In this document: one piece after another, positions 33,259 through 41,941 of the stretch | Numbering within the stretch: position 1 is the first letter of the stretch | Layout of the letters: each line of letters opens with the position of its first letter | NCBI RefSeq assembly: GCF_003634705.1 | Contig: NZ_RBWU01000006.1 | Coordinates: 186,001 to 250,000, forward strand | DNA length: 64,000 bases | DNA from: Actinomadura pelletieri DSM 43383 | GTDB taxonomy: Bacteria > Actinomycetota > Actinomycetes > Streptosporangiales > Streptosporangiaceae | Reading direction: 5' to 3' | Position numbers and translations under genes: made by a program | Notes under the pieces: model-generated | What the model saw: the letters and a program-made list of their open reading frames with translations, nothing else | Databases searched by the model: none | Told to the model about the DNA's origin: nothing

Positions 33259-34268
33259 GCGGCACCGTCCCGGACGTCGAGGTACCGGGTGTCGGGACGG
33301 TCGTCGCGCTGGAGCCGGTCGAGGGCGTCGAGGATGCGGTCGACGTCCGGCAGATGGTGGTGCTCCAGCATCGGCGGCGGGTACGGGACGTCGAAACCCG
33401 TCACGCGCAGCACCGGCGCCAGCAGGCTGTGGAAACAGCGTTCCTGGACGCGGGCTGCGATCTCCGCGCCGACCCCGGCGAAGCCCGCGGACTCGGCGAC
33501 GACGACGCAGCGTCCGGTGCGTCGCACGGACGCCGCGACGGTCGCGTCGTCGAACGGGACGATCGTCCGCAGGTCGATGACCTCCAGGTCCCAGCCCTCG
33601 GCCGTGGCGGCGTCGGCGGCCTCCAGCGCGACCGGCACCCCCGGCCCGTACGCGACGACCGTCGCGTCGGCGCCGGGGCGGCGTACGGCGGCGCGGCCGA
33701 ACGGTTCCGTGCGTTCCAACCGCTCGATGTCGGCCTTCGACCAGTACAGCTTCTTCGGTTCCATGAACACGACCGGGTCGGGGTCGTCGATCGCCTCCAG
33801 CAGGAGCGAGTACGCGTCCTGGACCGTCGCGGGAGTGACGACTTTCAATCCGGGCGTGTGGGCGTAGTAGGCCTCGCTGGAATCGCTGTGGTGCTCGACG
33901 CCGCCGATCCCGCCCGCGTAGGGGATGCGGATGACGAGCGGCAGTTCGATCCGGCCGCGCGTACGGTTGCGCATCTTCGCCACATGCGAGGCGATCTGCT
34001 CGAAGGCCGGGTAGGCGAACGCGTCGAACTGCATCTCCACGACGGGCCGGAAACCGCCCATCGCCATTCCCACGGCGAACCCGACGATGCCGGATTCGGC
34101 GAGGGGGGTGTCGAAGCAGCGGTCGTCCCCGAACTTCGCGGCGAGCCCGTCGGTGACGCGGAACACGCCGCCGAGGGCCCCGACGTCCTCGCCGAACACC
34201 AGAACGCGTTCGTCGCCGTCCATGGCGTCCTGGAGTGCCGTGTTGAGGGCCTGCGCCATTGTGGTCAT
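33255..34268 (-). CDS. bkdB: 2-oxoacid dehydrogenase E1 beta subunit
   Basis: A 337-residue transketolase-like E1-beta. Typical sequences are ALNTALQDAMDGDERVLVFGEDVGALGGVFRVTDGL, DTPLAESGIVGFAVGMAMGGFRPVVEMQF and GGIGGVEHHSDSSEAYYAHTPGLKVVTPATVQDAYSLL. It forms the thiamine-diphosphate site with E1-alpha. ATG 34268 overlaps the E1-alpha stop (ATGA); the frame further upstream is a shadow of that gene. Confidence 0.94.
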   Translation of the reverse strand: MTTMAQALNTALQDAMDGDERVLVFGEDVGALGGVFRVTDGLAAKFGDDRCFDTPLAESGIVGFAVGMAMGGFRPVVEMQFDAFAYPAFEQIASHVAKMRNRTRGRIELPLVIRIPYAGGIGGVEHHSDSSEAYYAHTPGLKVVTPATVQDAYSLLLEAIDDPDPVVFMEPKKLYWSKADIERLERTEPFGRAAVRRPGADATVVAYGPGVPVALEAADAATAEGWDLEVIDLRTIVPFDDATVAASVRRTGRCVVVAESAGFAGVGAEIAARVQERCFHSLLAPVLRVTGFDVPYPPPMLEHHHLPDVDRILDALDRLQRDDRPDTRYLDVRDGAA

Positions 34269-35365
34269 GACAGCGCCTCCGGAGTGGAGTCGAGTTCCGC
34301 GCGGAGCAGCGCCCGCTGCTCGTCGAGTTGCGGTGTCGGTGTGCCGTAGACGTGGTCGAACAACCCCAGCGGGGCGAGTTCCGGATCGGCGTTCATGCGG
34401 GTTCTGAGGCCCTCGGCGAACTCCTCGGCCTCGGTGGAGAACGCGGCGACATCGGTGTCGGTGAGGTGGCCGCGACGCCGCAGATAGGCCTCCAACCGTG
34501 CGATCGGATCGCGCCGCCGCCATTCCTCGGCCTCCGCCTCCGTGCGGTAGCGGGACGGGTCGTCGGCGTTCGTGTGCGGTTCCAGCCGGTAGGTGTGCGC
34601 CTCGACGAGAAACGGCCCGTTTCCCTCCCGGGCGTGCTCGACGGCCGCCGACAACACGGCCAGCACGGCGACCGGGTCGTTTCCGTCCACCCGTTCGGAA
34701 CGCACCCCGTATCCGATTCCCTTGTGGGCCAGTGAGGGCGCGGCGGTCTGGCGTTCCAGCGGCACCGAAATGGCGTACCGGTTGTTCTGGACGAGGACCA
34801 CCACCGGCGCCTTGAACACGGCGGCGAAATTGAGCGCCTCATGGAAGTCGCCCTCGCTGGTGCCGCCGTCGCCGACGCACACCAACGCGACCCGTCTGGT
34901 CCCCTTGCGGCGCTCCGCGTACGCGAGCCCGGCCGCGTGCAGTGCCTGCGTCGCGAGCGGCGTGCACTGCGGCGCCGTGTGGTGGCGCCGGGGATCGTAG
35001 CCGCAGTGCGAATCGCCCCTCAGGAGGGAGAGCACCTCGACCGGGTCGATGCCGCGCGTGACCAGCGCGACCGATTCCCGGTAGGTGGGGAAGAACCAGT
35101 CGTTCTCGTCGAGGACGAGCGCCGCGCCGACCTGGCACGCCTCCTGCCCGCGGCTGGACGGGTACACGGCCAGGCGCCCCTGCTTGGTCAACGCGGTCGC
35201 CTGCGCGTCGAACCGCCGTCCGACGACCATCGCCCGGTAGGCCCGGCGGAGGAGTTCGGGGTCGGGCGCCGGGTAGTTCGTCCGTCCGCGTGCCGCCGCA
35301 CCGCTGTCGGTCAGGAACCGCACGGGCTCCGCCGAGGGGAGCAGCGTCTCCGTTCGACCGGCCAT
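34265..35365 (-). CDS. bkdA: 2-oxoacid dehydrogenase E1 alpha subunit
   Basis: A 366-residue thiamine-diphosphate-dependent E1-alpha. The TPP motif is CVGDGGTSEGDFHEALNFAAVFKAPVVVLVQNN (GDG...NN), with the phosphorylation-loop-like YRLEPHTNADDPSRYR. The HxxCGYDPRRHH segment also fits. ATG 35365 (MAGRTETLL) is preferred: GGAGG lies eight bases upstream, whereas GTG 35374 overlaps that site. It is first in the operon; the divergent lrp-type gene starts about 110 bases away. Confidence 0.94.
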   Translation of the reverse strand: MAGRTETLLPSAEPVRFLTDSGAAARGRTNYPAPDPELLRRAYRAMVVGRRFDAQATALTKQGRLAVYPSSRGQEACQVGAALVLDENDWFFPTYRESVALVTRGIDPVEVLSLLRGDSHCGYDPRRHHTAPQCTPLATQALHAAGLAYAERRKGTRRVALVCVGDGGTSEGDFHEALNFAAVFKAPVVVLVQNNRYAISVPLERQTAAPSLAHKGIGYGVRSERVDGNDPVAVLAVLSAAVEHAREGNGPFLVEAHTYRLEPHTNADDPSRYRTEAEAEEWRRRDPIARLEAYLRRRGHLTDTDVAAFSTEAEEFAEGLRTRMNADPELAPLGLFDHVYGTPTPQLDEQRALLRAELDSTPEALS

Positions 35366-35473
35366 CGACCCCACCTCCGAACTCGATCGATGCTAAAAAT
35401 ATGAACCGGGCAGAACATAAGTCTCAAGACGCCGCCGCAAAATGGGACACTTGGTCGATCAAAGGGGAGCTTC

Positions 35474-35992
35474 ATGGACCAATCGTCTTCCGAGGCGCCG
35501 TTGCCGCCCGGTTCCGCCGGACGAACGCCGCCGCCCCTCGACGACATCGACCGGGCGATCCTGCGCGAGTTGGCCGCCGACGGTCGCCTGTCCATGCGGG
35601 CGCTCGCCGAACGGGTCAACGTGTCGCGCTCCAACGCCTACACGCGCGTCGAGCGGCTGATCGCCGACGATGTCATCACCGGTTTCACCGCCCGGGTGAA
35701 CCCGGCCCGGGTGGGCCTCGGCACCGCCGCCTACGTTCTGATCAACATCGAGCAGAACTCATGGCGGAACGTGTCGGCGCAGCTCCGGAGGATCCCCGGA
35801 ATCGAGCACATGGCCTTCGTCGGCGGCGATGTCGATCTGATCATGCTGCTGCGCACGCCCGACAACGCCTCGCTCCGCGAGATCGTCCTGTCCCGCATCC
35901 ATACGGTGGAGGGCGTCCGCTCCACCCGCACGTGGCTGATCTTCGACGAGACCCCGCCGGTCCCCGACGACGGCCCCGCCGCGACCGCGTAG
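35474..35992 (+). CDS. bkdR: Lrp/AsnC-family regulator of the divergent dehydrogenase operon
   Basis: A 172-residue Lrp/AsnC protein. The HTH is LDDIDRAILRELAADGRLSMRALAERVNVSRSNAYTRVERLIADDVITGFTARVN. The C-terminal RAM domain binds ligands and multimers (YVLINIEQNSWRNVSAQLRRIPGIEHMAFVGGDVDLIMLLRTPD). Divergent placement beside a branched-chain dehydrogenase operon is the classic BkdR arrangement, so it probably responds to branched-chain amino acids. AAAGGGGAG lies just upstream of the ATG. Confidence 0.9.
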   Translation: MDQSSSEAPLPPGSAGRTPPPLDDIDRAILRELAADGRLSMRALAERVNVSRSNAYTRVERLIADDVITGFTARVNPARVGLGTAAYVLINIEQNSWRNVSAQLRRIPGIEHMAFVGGDVDLIMLLRTPDNASLREIVLSRIHTVEGVRSTRTWLIFDETPPVPDDGPAATA

Positions 35993-36111
35993 ACGACGGC
36001 GGCGCCGTCCGCACCGACGAATCGGTCGAGGTCGGCGCCCGCTTGACGATTACGTGGACGAATCTTGGCGTCGACCGATGAGTTCTCGCGGCGGCACGGG
36101 TCTACCCCGGC

Positions 36112-37623
36112 ATGAAGAGCTCACCCGAACCCGCCGCCCCCAAGCAGGGCGCCCGCCATGGCGTCCCGTCCGGCCGAACCTCCCAGACCCGCAAGACCCC
36201 CGCCGTGGTCCGGCTGCTGGTGCTCGCGACGTTCGTGGTCATCCTCAACGAGACGATCATGATCAACGCGATTCCGCGGTTGATGACGGACCTGGACATC
36301 ACCGAGCAGGCCGCGCAGTGGCTGTCGACGGCGTTCATGCTCGCGATGGCCGCGGTGATTCCGGTGACCGGTTGGTTCCTGCAGCGGGTCACCACCCGCC
36401 GCGCCTACGCCATCGCGATGAGCGTGTTCCTCGGCGGCACCGCCCTCGCCACGGTCGCGCCGGTGTTCGAGGTGCTGCTGTTCGCGCGGATCGTCCAGGC
36501 GACCGGCACGGCGGTGATGATGCCGCTGCTGATGACGACCCTGATGACCGTCGTGCCGGAGGAGGACCGCGGCCGGGTGATGGGCAACGTCACCATGGCG
36601 ATCTCCGTCGCCCCGGCGATGGGCCCGGCGATCTCCGGGGTGATCCTGCAACTCGGCTCGTGGCGGCTGCTGTTCGCGGCGGTCCTGCCGATCGCGGGGT
36701 TGATCACCTGGCGCGGCATGGCGAAGCTGGAGAACGTCGGTGAGCCGCGGCTCAGCACCATCGACTGGTTCAGCGTCGGCGCCGCGGCCTTCGGTTTCGG
36801 TTCCCTGGTGTACGGGCTGAGCCGCTTCGGTGAGGGCGGCGCGACCGCTCCCACGCTGATCGTCCTGGTCGGCCTGGCCACCATCGCGATCTTCGTCGTC
36901 CGGCAGCTTCGGCTCCAGCGCCGCGGCACGCCCCTGCTGGACCTGCGCATCCTCCGCCACTCGACCTACACGCTGTCGCTGGTGCTGATGTCGCTGGGCT
37001 TCATGGCGATGCTGGGCTCGATGATCCTTCTGCCGCTCTACCTGCAGAACCTGCGCGACCTCACCCCGCTGGAGACCGGCCTGCTGGTGATGCCGGGCGG
37101 GCTCGCGATGGGCCTGATCGGACCGTCCGTCGGACGGCTCTTCGACCGCTACGGCGCCCGCAAGCTGATCATCCCCGGCTCCATGGTCATCGTGCTCGCC
37201 CTGGCGGGCCTCAGCCGGATCTCCATGGCGATGCCGTACTGGCAGATCCTCGGCCTGCACGCCGTGCTGATGGTCGCGCTGGCCGCGACGTTCACCCCGG
37301 TGTTCACCCTCGGCATGGGCGCGCTGCCCGCCGACCTGTACTCCCACGGCAGTTCGATGCTGGGCACCCTCCAGCAGGTCGCCTCGGCCCTCGGCACCGC
37401 CCTGGTCGTGACCGTGATGGCGGGACGCGCGGAGAGCCGGATCGCGGACGGTGTCGGCGCGGCCGTCGCCCAGCTCGACGGGATGCGGCTGTCGTTCGTC
37501 GTCATCACCGCGCTGTCCGTCGTGACGATCGGCATCGCGTTCCTGCTGCCGAAGCGTCCGAAGCCCGCCGAAACGCCGGACGCCGCCACCGCGGACGACC
37601 CGGAATTCGAACCGGTCTGCTGA
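36112..37623 (+). CDS. DHA2-family MFS drug-efflux transporter
   Basis: A 503-residue membrane protein with about 14 hydrophobic helices, matching the DHA2 (14-TM) drug:H+ antiporter family. Motif A-like GWFLQRVTTRRAYAIAMSVFLGG and motif C-like VAPAMGPAISGVILQLGSWRLLF are evident. A hydrophilic 30-residue N-terminus precedes the first helix. The substrate is unknown. A near-perfect terminator follows. Confidence 0.92.
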   Translation: MKSSPEPAAPKQGARHGVPSGRTSQTRKTPAVVRLLVLATFVVILNETIMINAIPRLMTDLDITEQAAQWLSTAFMLAMAAVIPVTGWFLQRVTTRRAYAIAMSVFLGGTALATVAPVFEVLLFARIVQATGTAVMMPLLMTTLMTVVPEEDRGRVMGNVTMAISVAPAMGPAISGVILQLGSWRLLFAAVLPIAGLITWRGMAKLENVGEPRLSTIDWFSVGAAAFGFGSLVYGLSRFGEGGATAPTLIVLVGLATIAIFVVRQLRLQRRGTPLLDLRILRHSTYTLSLVLMSLGFMAMLGSMILLPLYLQNLRDLTPLETGLLVMPGGLAMGLIGPSVGRLFDRYGARKLIIPGSMVIVLALAGLSRISMAMPYWQILGLHAVLMVALAATFTPVFTLGMGALPADLYSHGSSMLGTLQQVASALGTALVVTVMAGRAESRIADGVGAAVAQLDGMRLSFVVITALSVVTIGIAFLLPKRPKPAETPDAATADDPEFEPVC

Positions 37624-37640
37624 CCTGCCCGACCCAACGC

Positions 37641-37672
37641 CCACGGCGCCGATCACGCGATCGGCGCCGTGG
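37641..37672. terminator. Perfect 14-bp hairpin terminator
   Basis: CCACGGCGCCGATC (37641-37654) pairs exactly with GATCGGCGCCGTGG (37659-37672) over a 4-base loop, between the convergent exporter gene and the membrane-protein gene. It probably serves both. Confidence 0.8.
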
Positions 37673-37709
37673 CGCGTCCGGGAATGGTCGGCGACCCTCG
37701 CCGAAAAGA

Positions 37710-38372
37710 TCAGCCGGATCCTCCCGACGGGGTGAATTCGCGACTGACCAGGTAATGGACGACGGGCATGGCCAGGATTGCCGCCACCACCAGTACAGCC
37801 AGGACGGTGCTTCGCAGCCACAGCGGTTCCAGCAGGGCTGCGGCGCCTCCGATTCCGGCGGCGACCAGGTAAAGGACGAACGCCACCGCGATGGCGGCCA
37901 GAACGCAGCCGTGCCGCCTCAAAGCGGGATCGAGGTCGGCGTAAATTCCCTGGGCCTCGTCGATTTCGATCCGGTTCCTCGCCAGTTCCCGCATACGGTC
38001 GGCGGCCATCCAGCGGGCCACGCCCAGGCCCGTCGTCGCCAGTCCCGCTCCGGCCCCGACCGCGGCGACCAGACGGGCCCACCGCCTTTCCCGGCCGAGC
38101 CACCGCACGGCCAGCGCACCGGCGATCACGGCGCAGACCTGGCCCACCTCGCTTCCGGAGGTGTAGGCGAGCACGGCCGCGCCGCGCCATGCCGCCAGCC
38201 GCTGCCGGTCGTCCTGCGGGTCGGTGACGAGATCGAGCCCGACATCGACGCTGAAGTCGAACAGAACGACGGCCGCGAAACCGGTGATCAGAAGCAGGCC
38301 CCCGTACGCGACACCCAGTACGGCATTGCGCCGTACCGCGGGTGATAACCGAACAAGCTGTGGGCTCGTCAT
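37710..38372 (-). CDS. Hypothetical four- to five-helix membrane protein
   Basis: A 220-residue integral membrane protein. Hydrophobic segments are visible near residues 18-40, 78-90, 100-118, 158-178 and 188-207, with a charged loop between (MRELARNRIEIDEAQGIYADLDPALRRHG). No family is recognised. It is not obviously linked to either neighbour. Confidence 0.75.
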   Translation of the reverse strand: MTSPQLVRLSPAVRRNAVLGVAYGGLLLITGFAAVVLFDFSVDVGLDLVTDPQDDRQRLAAWRGAAVLAYTSGSEVGQVCAVIAGALAVRWLGRERRWARLVAAVGAGAGLATTGLGVARWMAADRMRELARNRIEIDEAQGIYADLDPALRRHGCVLAAIAVAFVLYLVAAGIGGAAALLEPLWLRSTVLAVLVVAAILAMPVVHYLVSREFTPSGGSG

Positions 38373-38402
38373 CCACGCACCCTACTCACAAAACACGAAT
38401 GT

Positions 38403-39176
38403 TCATCGGCGCGTGGCGGCGGTCACGAACATGGGGAGGGCGAAGAACAGCCGTCCGTTCCGGCCTCGGTCACGTTGCTCGTCGATCCAGGATTCGGCCT
38501 GCGCGTCACTGATCGCCCCGGCCGCGTGCGCCTTTCCGGCCAGGTCGACCAGTACGGGCAGCATCGTCTCGTCGGTGAAGACCGCCGTGTGGACCTCGAC
38601 GGTGATGTCGGTGAAGCCCGCGTCCAGCAGAAGGTTGCGGGAGCGGCGGACGACGCGAGGATTCACGACCTGGTCGGCGCGGGCGTGCACGATGGTGCGC
38701 GTGAGCGCCGGGTCGTCGGCGTCGATGACGAAGGTGTCCCAGTCCTGCCCGACCAGCACGACGCGTCCGCCGGGGGCGAGCACGCGTCGCGCCTCTTCGA
38801 CCGCGCGGGCGGGGTCGTCCAGGACGTGGAACACCTTGTCGGCCCGGTATCCGTGCAGCTCCCCGTCGTCGAAGGGCAGCTCGTAGGCACCGGCGACACG
38901 GAAGTCCATGGTGGGCCAGCGCCTCCAGGCCACTCCGACCATCCGCTCGTTGGGATCGACGCCGACCGCCCGCGCGCCGTGTGCGGCCAGCTCCGTGACC
39001 GCTCGTCCGGCCCCGCATCCGACATCGACCACCCCCGCTCCGGGGGTGATTCCGAGCAACTCGTAGGAACGCGCGCGCAGTTCGCTCGCCTGAGGCAGGG
39101 TGTCCGCGAGGTCGAGCAGGGCGATGAGCGCGTCGGTGGCATCGCCGGTACGGTCGGTGGCCTGGTTCGTGTCCAT
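38403..39176 (-). CDS. SAM-dependent class I methyltransferase
   Basis: A 257-residue methyltransferase. Motif I is VVDVGCGAGRAVTELAAHGARAVGVDPNERMV (residues about 49-80); later motifs are ADKVFHVLDDPARAVEEARRVLAPGGRVVLVGQDWDTFV. The acceptor is unknown; it resembles UbiE/type 11 enzymes acting on small molecules. The start at 39176 lies about 7 bases after a plausible -10 of a MerR-type promoter, so the transcript may be leaderless. Confidence 0.9.
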   Translation of the reverse strand: MDTNQATDRTGDATDALIALLDLADTLPQASELRARSYELLGITPGAGVVDVGCGAGRAVTELAAHGARAVGVDPNERMVGVAWRRWPTMDFRVAGAYELPFDDGELHGYRADKVFHVLDDPARAVEEARRVLAPGGRVVLVGQDWDTFVIDADDPALTRTIVHARADQVVNPRVVRRSRNLLLDAGFTDITVEVHTAVFTDETMLPVLVDLAGKAHAAGAISDAQAESWIDEQRDRGRNGRLFFALPMFVTAATRR

Positions 39177-39183
39177 GCCCCCG

Positions 39184-39215
39184 ATCGTGCGACTTCAAGT
39201 TCGCTTGAAGTCAAG
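39184..39215 (-). promoter_or_regulatory. MerR/SoxR-like operator-promoter of the methyltransferase gene
   Basis: A perfect dyad with 9-bp arms, GACTTCAAG (39191-39199) and CTTGAAGTC (39204-39212), spacer TTCG. On the minus strand TTGACT (39215-39210) and CACGAT (39189-39184) could be -35 and -10, separated by 20 bases, the stretched spacing used by MerR-family activators. The dyad also covers the stop codon of the upstream gene. It resembles SoxR-type sites (CTCAAG...CTTGAG) in general form. No MerR gene is in the window. Confidence 0.55.
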
Positions 39216-40413
39216 CCGGTGAGCGGGCGTCCTTGACGAACACGATCCCGTCCTCGTGCGCCGCGCGGACCGGGTCCAGCGGGAAGTAGCCGAACCAGGG
39301 GGACTCTCGGGCAGCGGGCGTCGCGTCGCCGAAGGCCTCCGCCAGTCGGCGGGGGTCGACGACGCATCGGTCCTGGGGGAGCGCGTACAGGAGCCCCTCG
39401 ACGGTGTCCGGCGGCGGGGCCCCGACACCCCGATGCCAGATCGTGCCGAGGGCCGTGGCCACGAAGGCGTACCCCTCGCCCAGCCGAGCGCTGACGATCG
39501 CCCCGGCGCACCACCATTCCTGCGGCTGACCGCCCATCCGCATCGAGCTCTGGTGCCGCTGGAGATGGAGGTTGTGGGCGCTCACCAAGGTCGGGCCCCG
39601 GTCGGCGAGGGCGAGCAGGTTGGCGGCCATCATCGAGTCCCGCCCCGCGAGCAGCCTGGCCATACGGGTCGGTGACGTGTCCGCCATCCAGTGGTGGTAC
39701 CGCAGCAATCCCGTGGCGGTCCGTCCGTACATGCGCGCACGGTCCCAGTCGTCTGGTGAGGACGTCGCGACCAGGCGCGGTGACTGCGCGTCGAGCAGGG
39801 CGACCAGGTCATCGACGAGCAGCCGCAGCCGCTGGGCCTCGTCCGTCCGCCCCACGGACTGGGACGGCTCCATCATCGCGGCCGGATTCGTCCATTGGTC
39901 GTCGGCGCCGAGTAGCTCGTCGAGTGTTTCCGCTGTACAGGGCAGCAGGCCGCCGTCGACCCGTTCGGCGAGATACGCGTGGAGCGCCGTGACGGCCTGT
40001 CGTGGGCTCGCGGCGCCGGTGATCTCCAACGGGCCGTCGAACCCGGCGAACCGCAGCCGCTCGGACGCGGGACGTTCCGCGTTGTACGCGCGCATCCAGC
40101 GCACCAGTTCGCGGTTTCCCGGGAAGGCGCCCCACTCGTGGCTGAATCCGCGCGCCATGACGTCGTCGAGGTCCCCGGTGCCCGAGGTGACGTGGTCGTC
40201 CACGATCAGGCCCATCATGCAGTCGCTCTCGATCGTGATCGTCCGGTAGCCCTCCAGCTCGACGAGTTGCCGGAAGAGTTCGTTGCGCACCGCGAGCAGA
40301 TCCTCCTCGCCGTGCGTGGGTTCCCCGAGCGCGAGCAGCCGCGGCCGAGCCGAGAGCAGCCCCATGACAGTGGTGACGTCAACGGCATGGACGGCGTTCT
40401 CAATGGCAGTCAT
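39211..40413 (-). CDS. Erythromycin-esterase-family protein
   Basis: A 400-residue member of the erythromycin esterase family (PF05139). It shows the N-terminal LLALGEPTHGEEDLLAVRNELFRQLVELEGYRTITIESD, containing the conserved E-P-T-H-G-E and late E, and downstream VSAHNLHLQRHQSSMRMGG with the conserved histidines. True macrolide esterases share the fold, but many chromosomal homologues have unknown substrates, so resistance is not implied. Its promoter region holds a palindrome. Confidence 0.85.
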   Translation of the reverse strand: MTAIENAVHAVDVTTVMGLLSARPRLLALGEPTHGEEDLLAVRNELFRQLVELEGYRTITIESDCMMGLIVDDHVTSGTGDLDDVMARGFSHEWGAFPGNRELVRWMRAYNAERPASERLRFAGFDGPLEITGAASPRQAVTALHAYLAERVDGGLLPCTAETLDELLGADDQWTNPAAMMEPSQSVGRTDEAQRLRLLVDDLVALLDAQSPRLVATSSPDDWDRARMYGRTATGLLRYHHWMADTSPTRMARLLAGRDSMMAANLLALADRGPTLVSAHNLHLQRHQSSMRMGGQPQEWWCAGAIVSARLGEGYAFVATALGTIWHRGVGAPPPDTVEGLLYALPQDRCVVDPRRLAEAFGDATPAARESPWFGYFPLDPVRAAHEDGIVFVKDARSPA

Positions 40414-40419
40414 GCCTTA

Positions 40420-40431
40420 AACGCTAGCGTT
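40420..40431. promoter_or_regulatory. Palindrome at the start of the erythromycin-esterase-like gene
   Basis: AACGCTAGCGTT is a perfect 12-base palindrome 7 bases before the start codon of the esterase-like gene, in a form common for TetR-family operators. The regulator gene is not adjacent. Confidence 0.45.
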
Positions 40432-40545
40432 GAAAGGACGATAAGTACTTTTTGGAGAAAACGCCAGGAAAGCCGGTTGGAACTCTCAAACGCGAGTACA
40501 TGTCGGTTGGCGTGGTCGCTTCCGGGGTGGACGGTCGGATAACGT

Positions 40546-40577
40546 ATCAGCCTATGGTGATGTCAGTAGAGGCTGAT
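40546..40577. promoter_or_regulatory. Inverted repeat over the arsR start, candidate ArsR site
   Basis: ATCAGCCT (40546-40553) and AGGCTGAT (40570-40577) form an 8-bp dyad around the arsR start codon. A smaller ATCA-N8-TGAT dyad is nested within. ArsR autoregulation from such a position is plausible but unproven. Confidence 0.35.
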
Positions 40578-40868
40578 GTGTTGAAGGTGCTGGCGGATCC
40601 GCTTCGGGCCAGGATCGTGACGTTGCTCGCCGAGGAGGCGTTGTGCACGTGTCACCTGGTCGAGGAGACCGGGGCCAGGCAGACCAACGTCTCCAACCAT
40701 CTGCGGGTGCTGCGGCACGCCGGGCTGGTGGAGGCCGAGCCGTCCGGGCGGTTCACCTACTACCGGCTCCGGCCGGACGCGCTGGACGCGGTCGCGGTGT
40801 GGCTCGGTGAACTCGCCGCCACGGCCCGTGCCGTCCAGGGCGAAGGTCGCAGGAGGCCCTGCACGTGA
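40554..40868 (+). CDS. arsR: ArsR-family arsenic-responsive repressor
   Basis: A 104-residue winged-helix metalloregulator. DNA-binding helices are ADPLRARIVTLLAEEALCTCHLVEETGARQTNVSNHLRVLRHAGLVEAEPSGRFTYYRL. The Cys pair in ALCTCHL matches the CxC arsenite site of ArsR (ELCVCDL). Starts at 40554 or 40560 are both possible; the frame upstream lacks coding character. It overlaps acr3 by GTGA, giving a coupled arsR-acr3-arsC operon. Confidence 0.92.
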   Translation: MVMSVEADVLKVLADPLRARIVTLLAEEALCTCHLVEETGARQTNVSNHLRVLRHAGLVEAEPSGRFTYYRLRPDALDAVAVWLGELAATARAVQGEGRRRPCT

Positions 40869-41941
40869 CCGCGCGGACCGGAGCCGAGACCGGGCTGGTC
40901 GGAAGGCTGTCCATGCTGGACCGGCTGCTGCCGGCGTGGATCATGGTGGCCATGGCCGCGGGGCTCGGACTCGGCCGCGCTGTGCCGGGGCTGGACGACG
41001 TTCTGTCCGCGGTCGAGGTCGGGGGAGTCTCGCTGCCGATCGCGGTCGGGCTGCTGGTCATGATGTACCCGGTCCTGGCCAAGGTTCGGTATGACCGGCT
41101 CGACACCGTTACGGGCGACCTGCGGCTGATGGTCTCGTCGCTGTTGCTCAACTGGGTCGTCGGGCCCGCGGTGATGTTCGCGTTCGCGTGGGTCTTCCTG
41201 CCTGACCTGCCGGAGTACCGGACCGGGCTGATCATTGTCGGGCTGGCCCGCTGTATCGCCATGGTCATCATCTGGAACGACCTGGCGTGCGGTGACCGGG
41301 AGGCCGCAGCCGTCCTCGTCGCGTTGAACTCCGTCTTCCAGGTCGTCGCGTTCGGTGCGCTGGGTTGGTTCTACCTCAAGGTGCTGCCGGGGTGGCTCGG
41401 CCTGGCCACTGACGACCTGCACCTGTCGACCGGCAAGATCGTGGTGAACGTGCTGGTATTCCTCGGGGTGCCGCTGGCAGCCGGGTACTTCACCCGCCGC
41501 GCCGGAGAGGGGGCGCGTGGTCGGGACTGGTACGAGAACCGGTTCCTGCCCCGGGTCGGTCCGGTCGCGTTGTACGGTCTGCTCTTCACCATCGTCGTAC
41601 TGTTCGCCCTCCAGGGCGAAACGATTACCGACCGGCCCTATGACGTCGCCCGCATGGCGGTGCCGCTGCTGATGTATTTCGCGGTGATGTGGGGCGGAGG
41701 GTTCATCGTCGGTCGCGCCGTTCGGCTGGCCTATGCGCGGACGGCGACGTTGGCGTTCACCGCCGCCGGAAACAATTTCGAACTCGCCATCGCCGTCGCC
41801 ATCGGCACTTTCGGTGTCACCTCCGGCCAGGCCCTGGCGGGTGTGGTGGGGCCGCTCGTCGAAGTGCCCGTCCTGGTGGCCCTGGTGTACGTCTCCCTGT
41901 GGGTTCGCCGCCGTACGGAAGCGAGGACGATCGATGCCTGA
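40865..41941 (+). CDS. acr3: ACR3-family arsenite efflux permease
   Basis: A 358-residue, ten-helix arsenite exporter of the ACR3 (BASS superfamily) type. Diagnostic sequences are LPIAVGLLVMMYPVLAKVRYD, GLIIVGLARCIAMVIIWNDLACGDREAAAVLVALNS (with the essential Cys in ARCIAMV) and TLAFTAAGNNFELAIAVAIGTFGVTSGQALAGVVGPLVEVPVLVALVY. It lies between arsR and arsC with overlaps on both sides. Confidence 0.96.
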   Translation: MTARTGAETGLVGRLSMLDRLLPAWIMVAMAAGLGLGRAVPGLDDVLSAVEVGGVSLPIAVGLLVMMYPVLAKVRYDRLDTVTGDLRLMVSSLLLNWVVGPAVMFAFAWVFLPDLPEYRTGLIIVGLARCIAMVIIWNDLACGDREAAAVLVALNSVFQVVAFGALGWFYLKVLPGWLGLATDDLHLSTGKIVVNVLVFLGVPLAAGYFTRRAGEGARGRDWYENRFLPRVGPVALYGLLFTIVVLFALQGETITDRPYDVARMAVPLLMYFAVMWGGGFIVGRAVRLAYARTATLAFTAAGNNFELAIAVAIGTFGVTSGQALAGVVGPLVEVPVLVALVYVSLWVRRRTEARTIDA

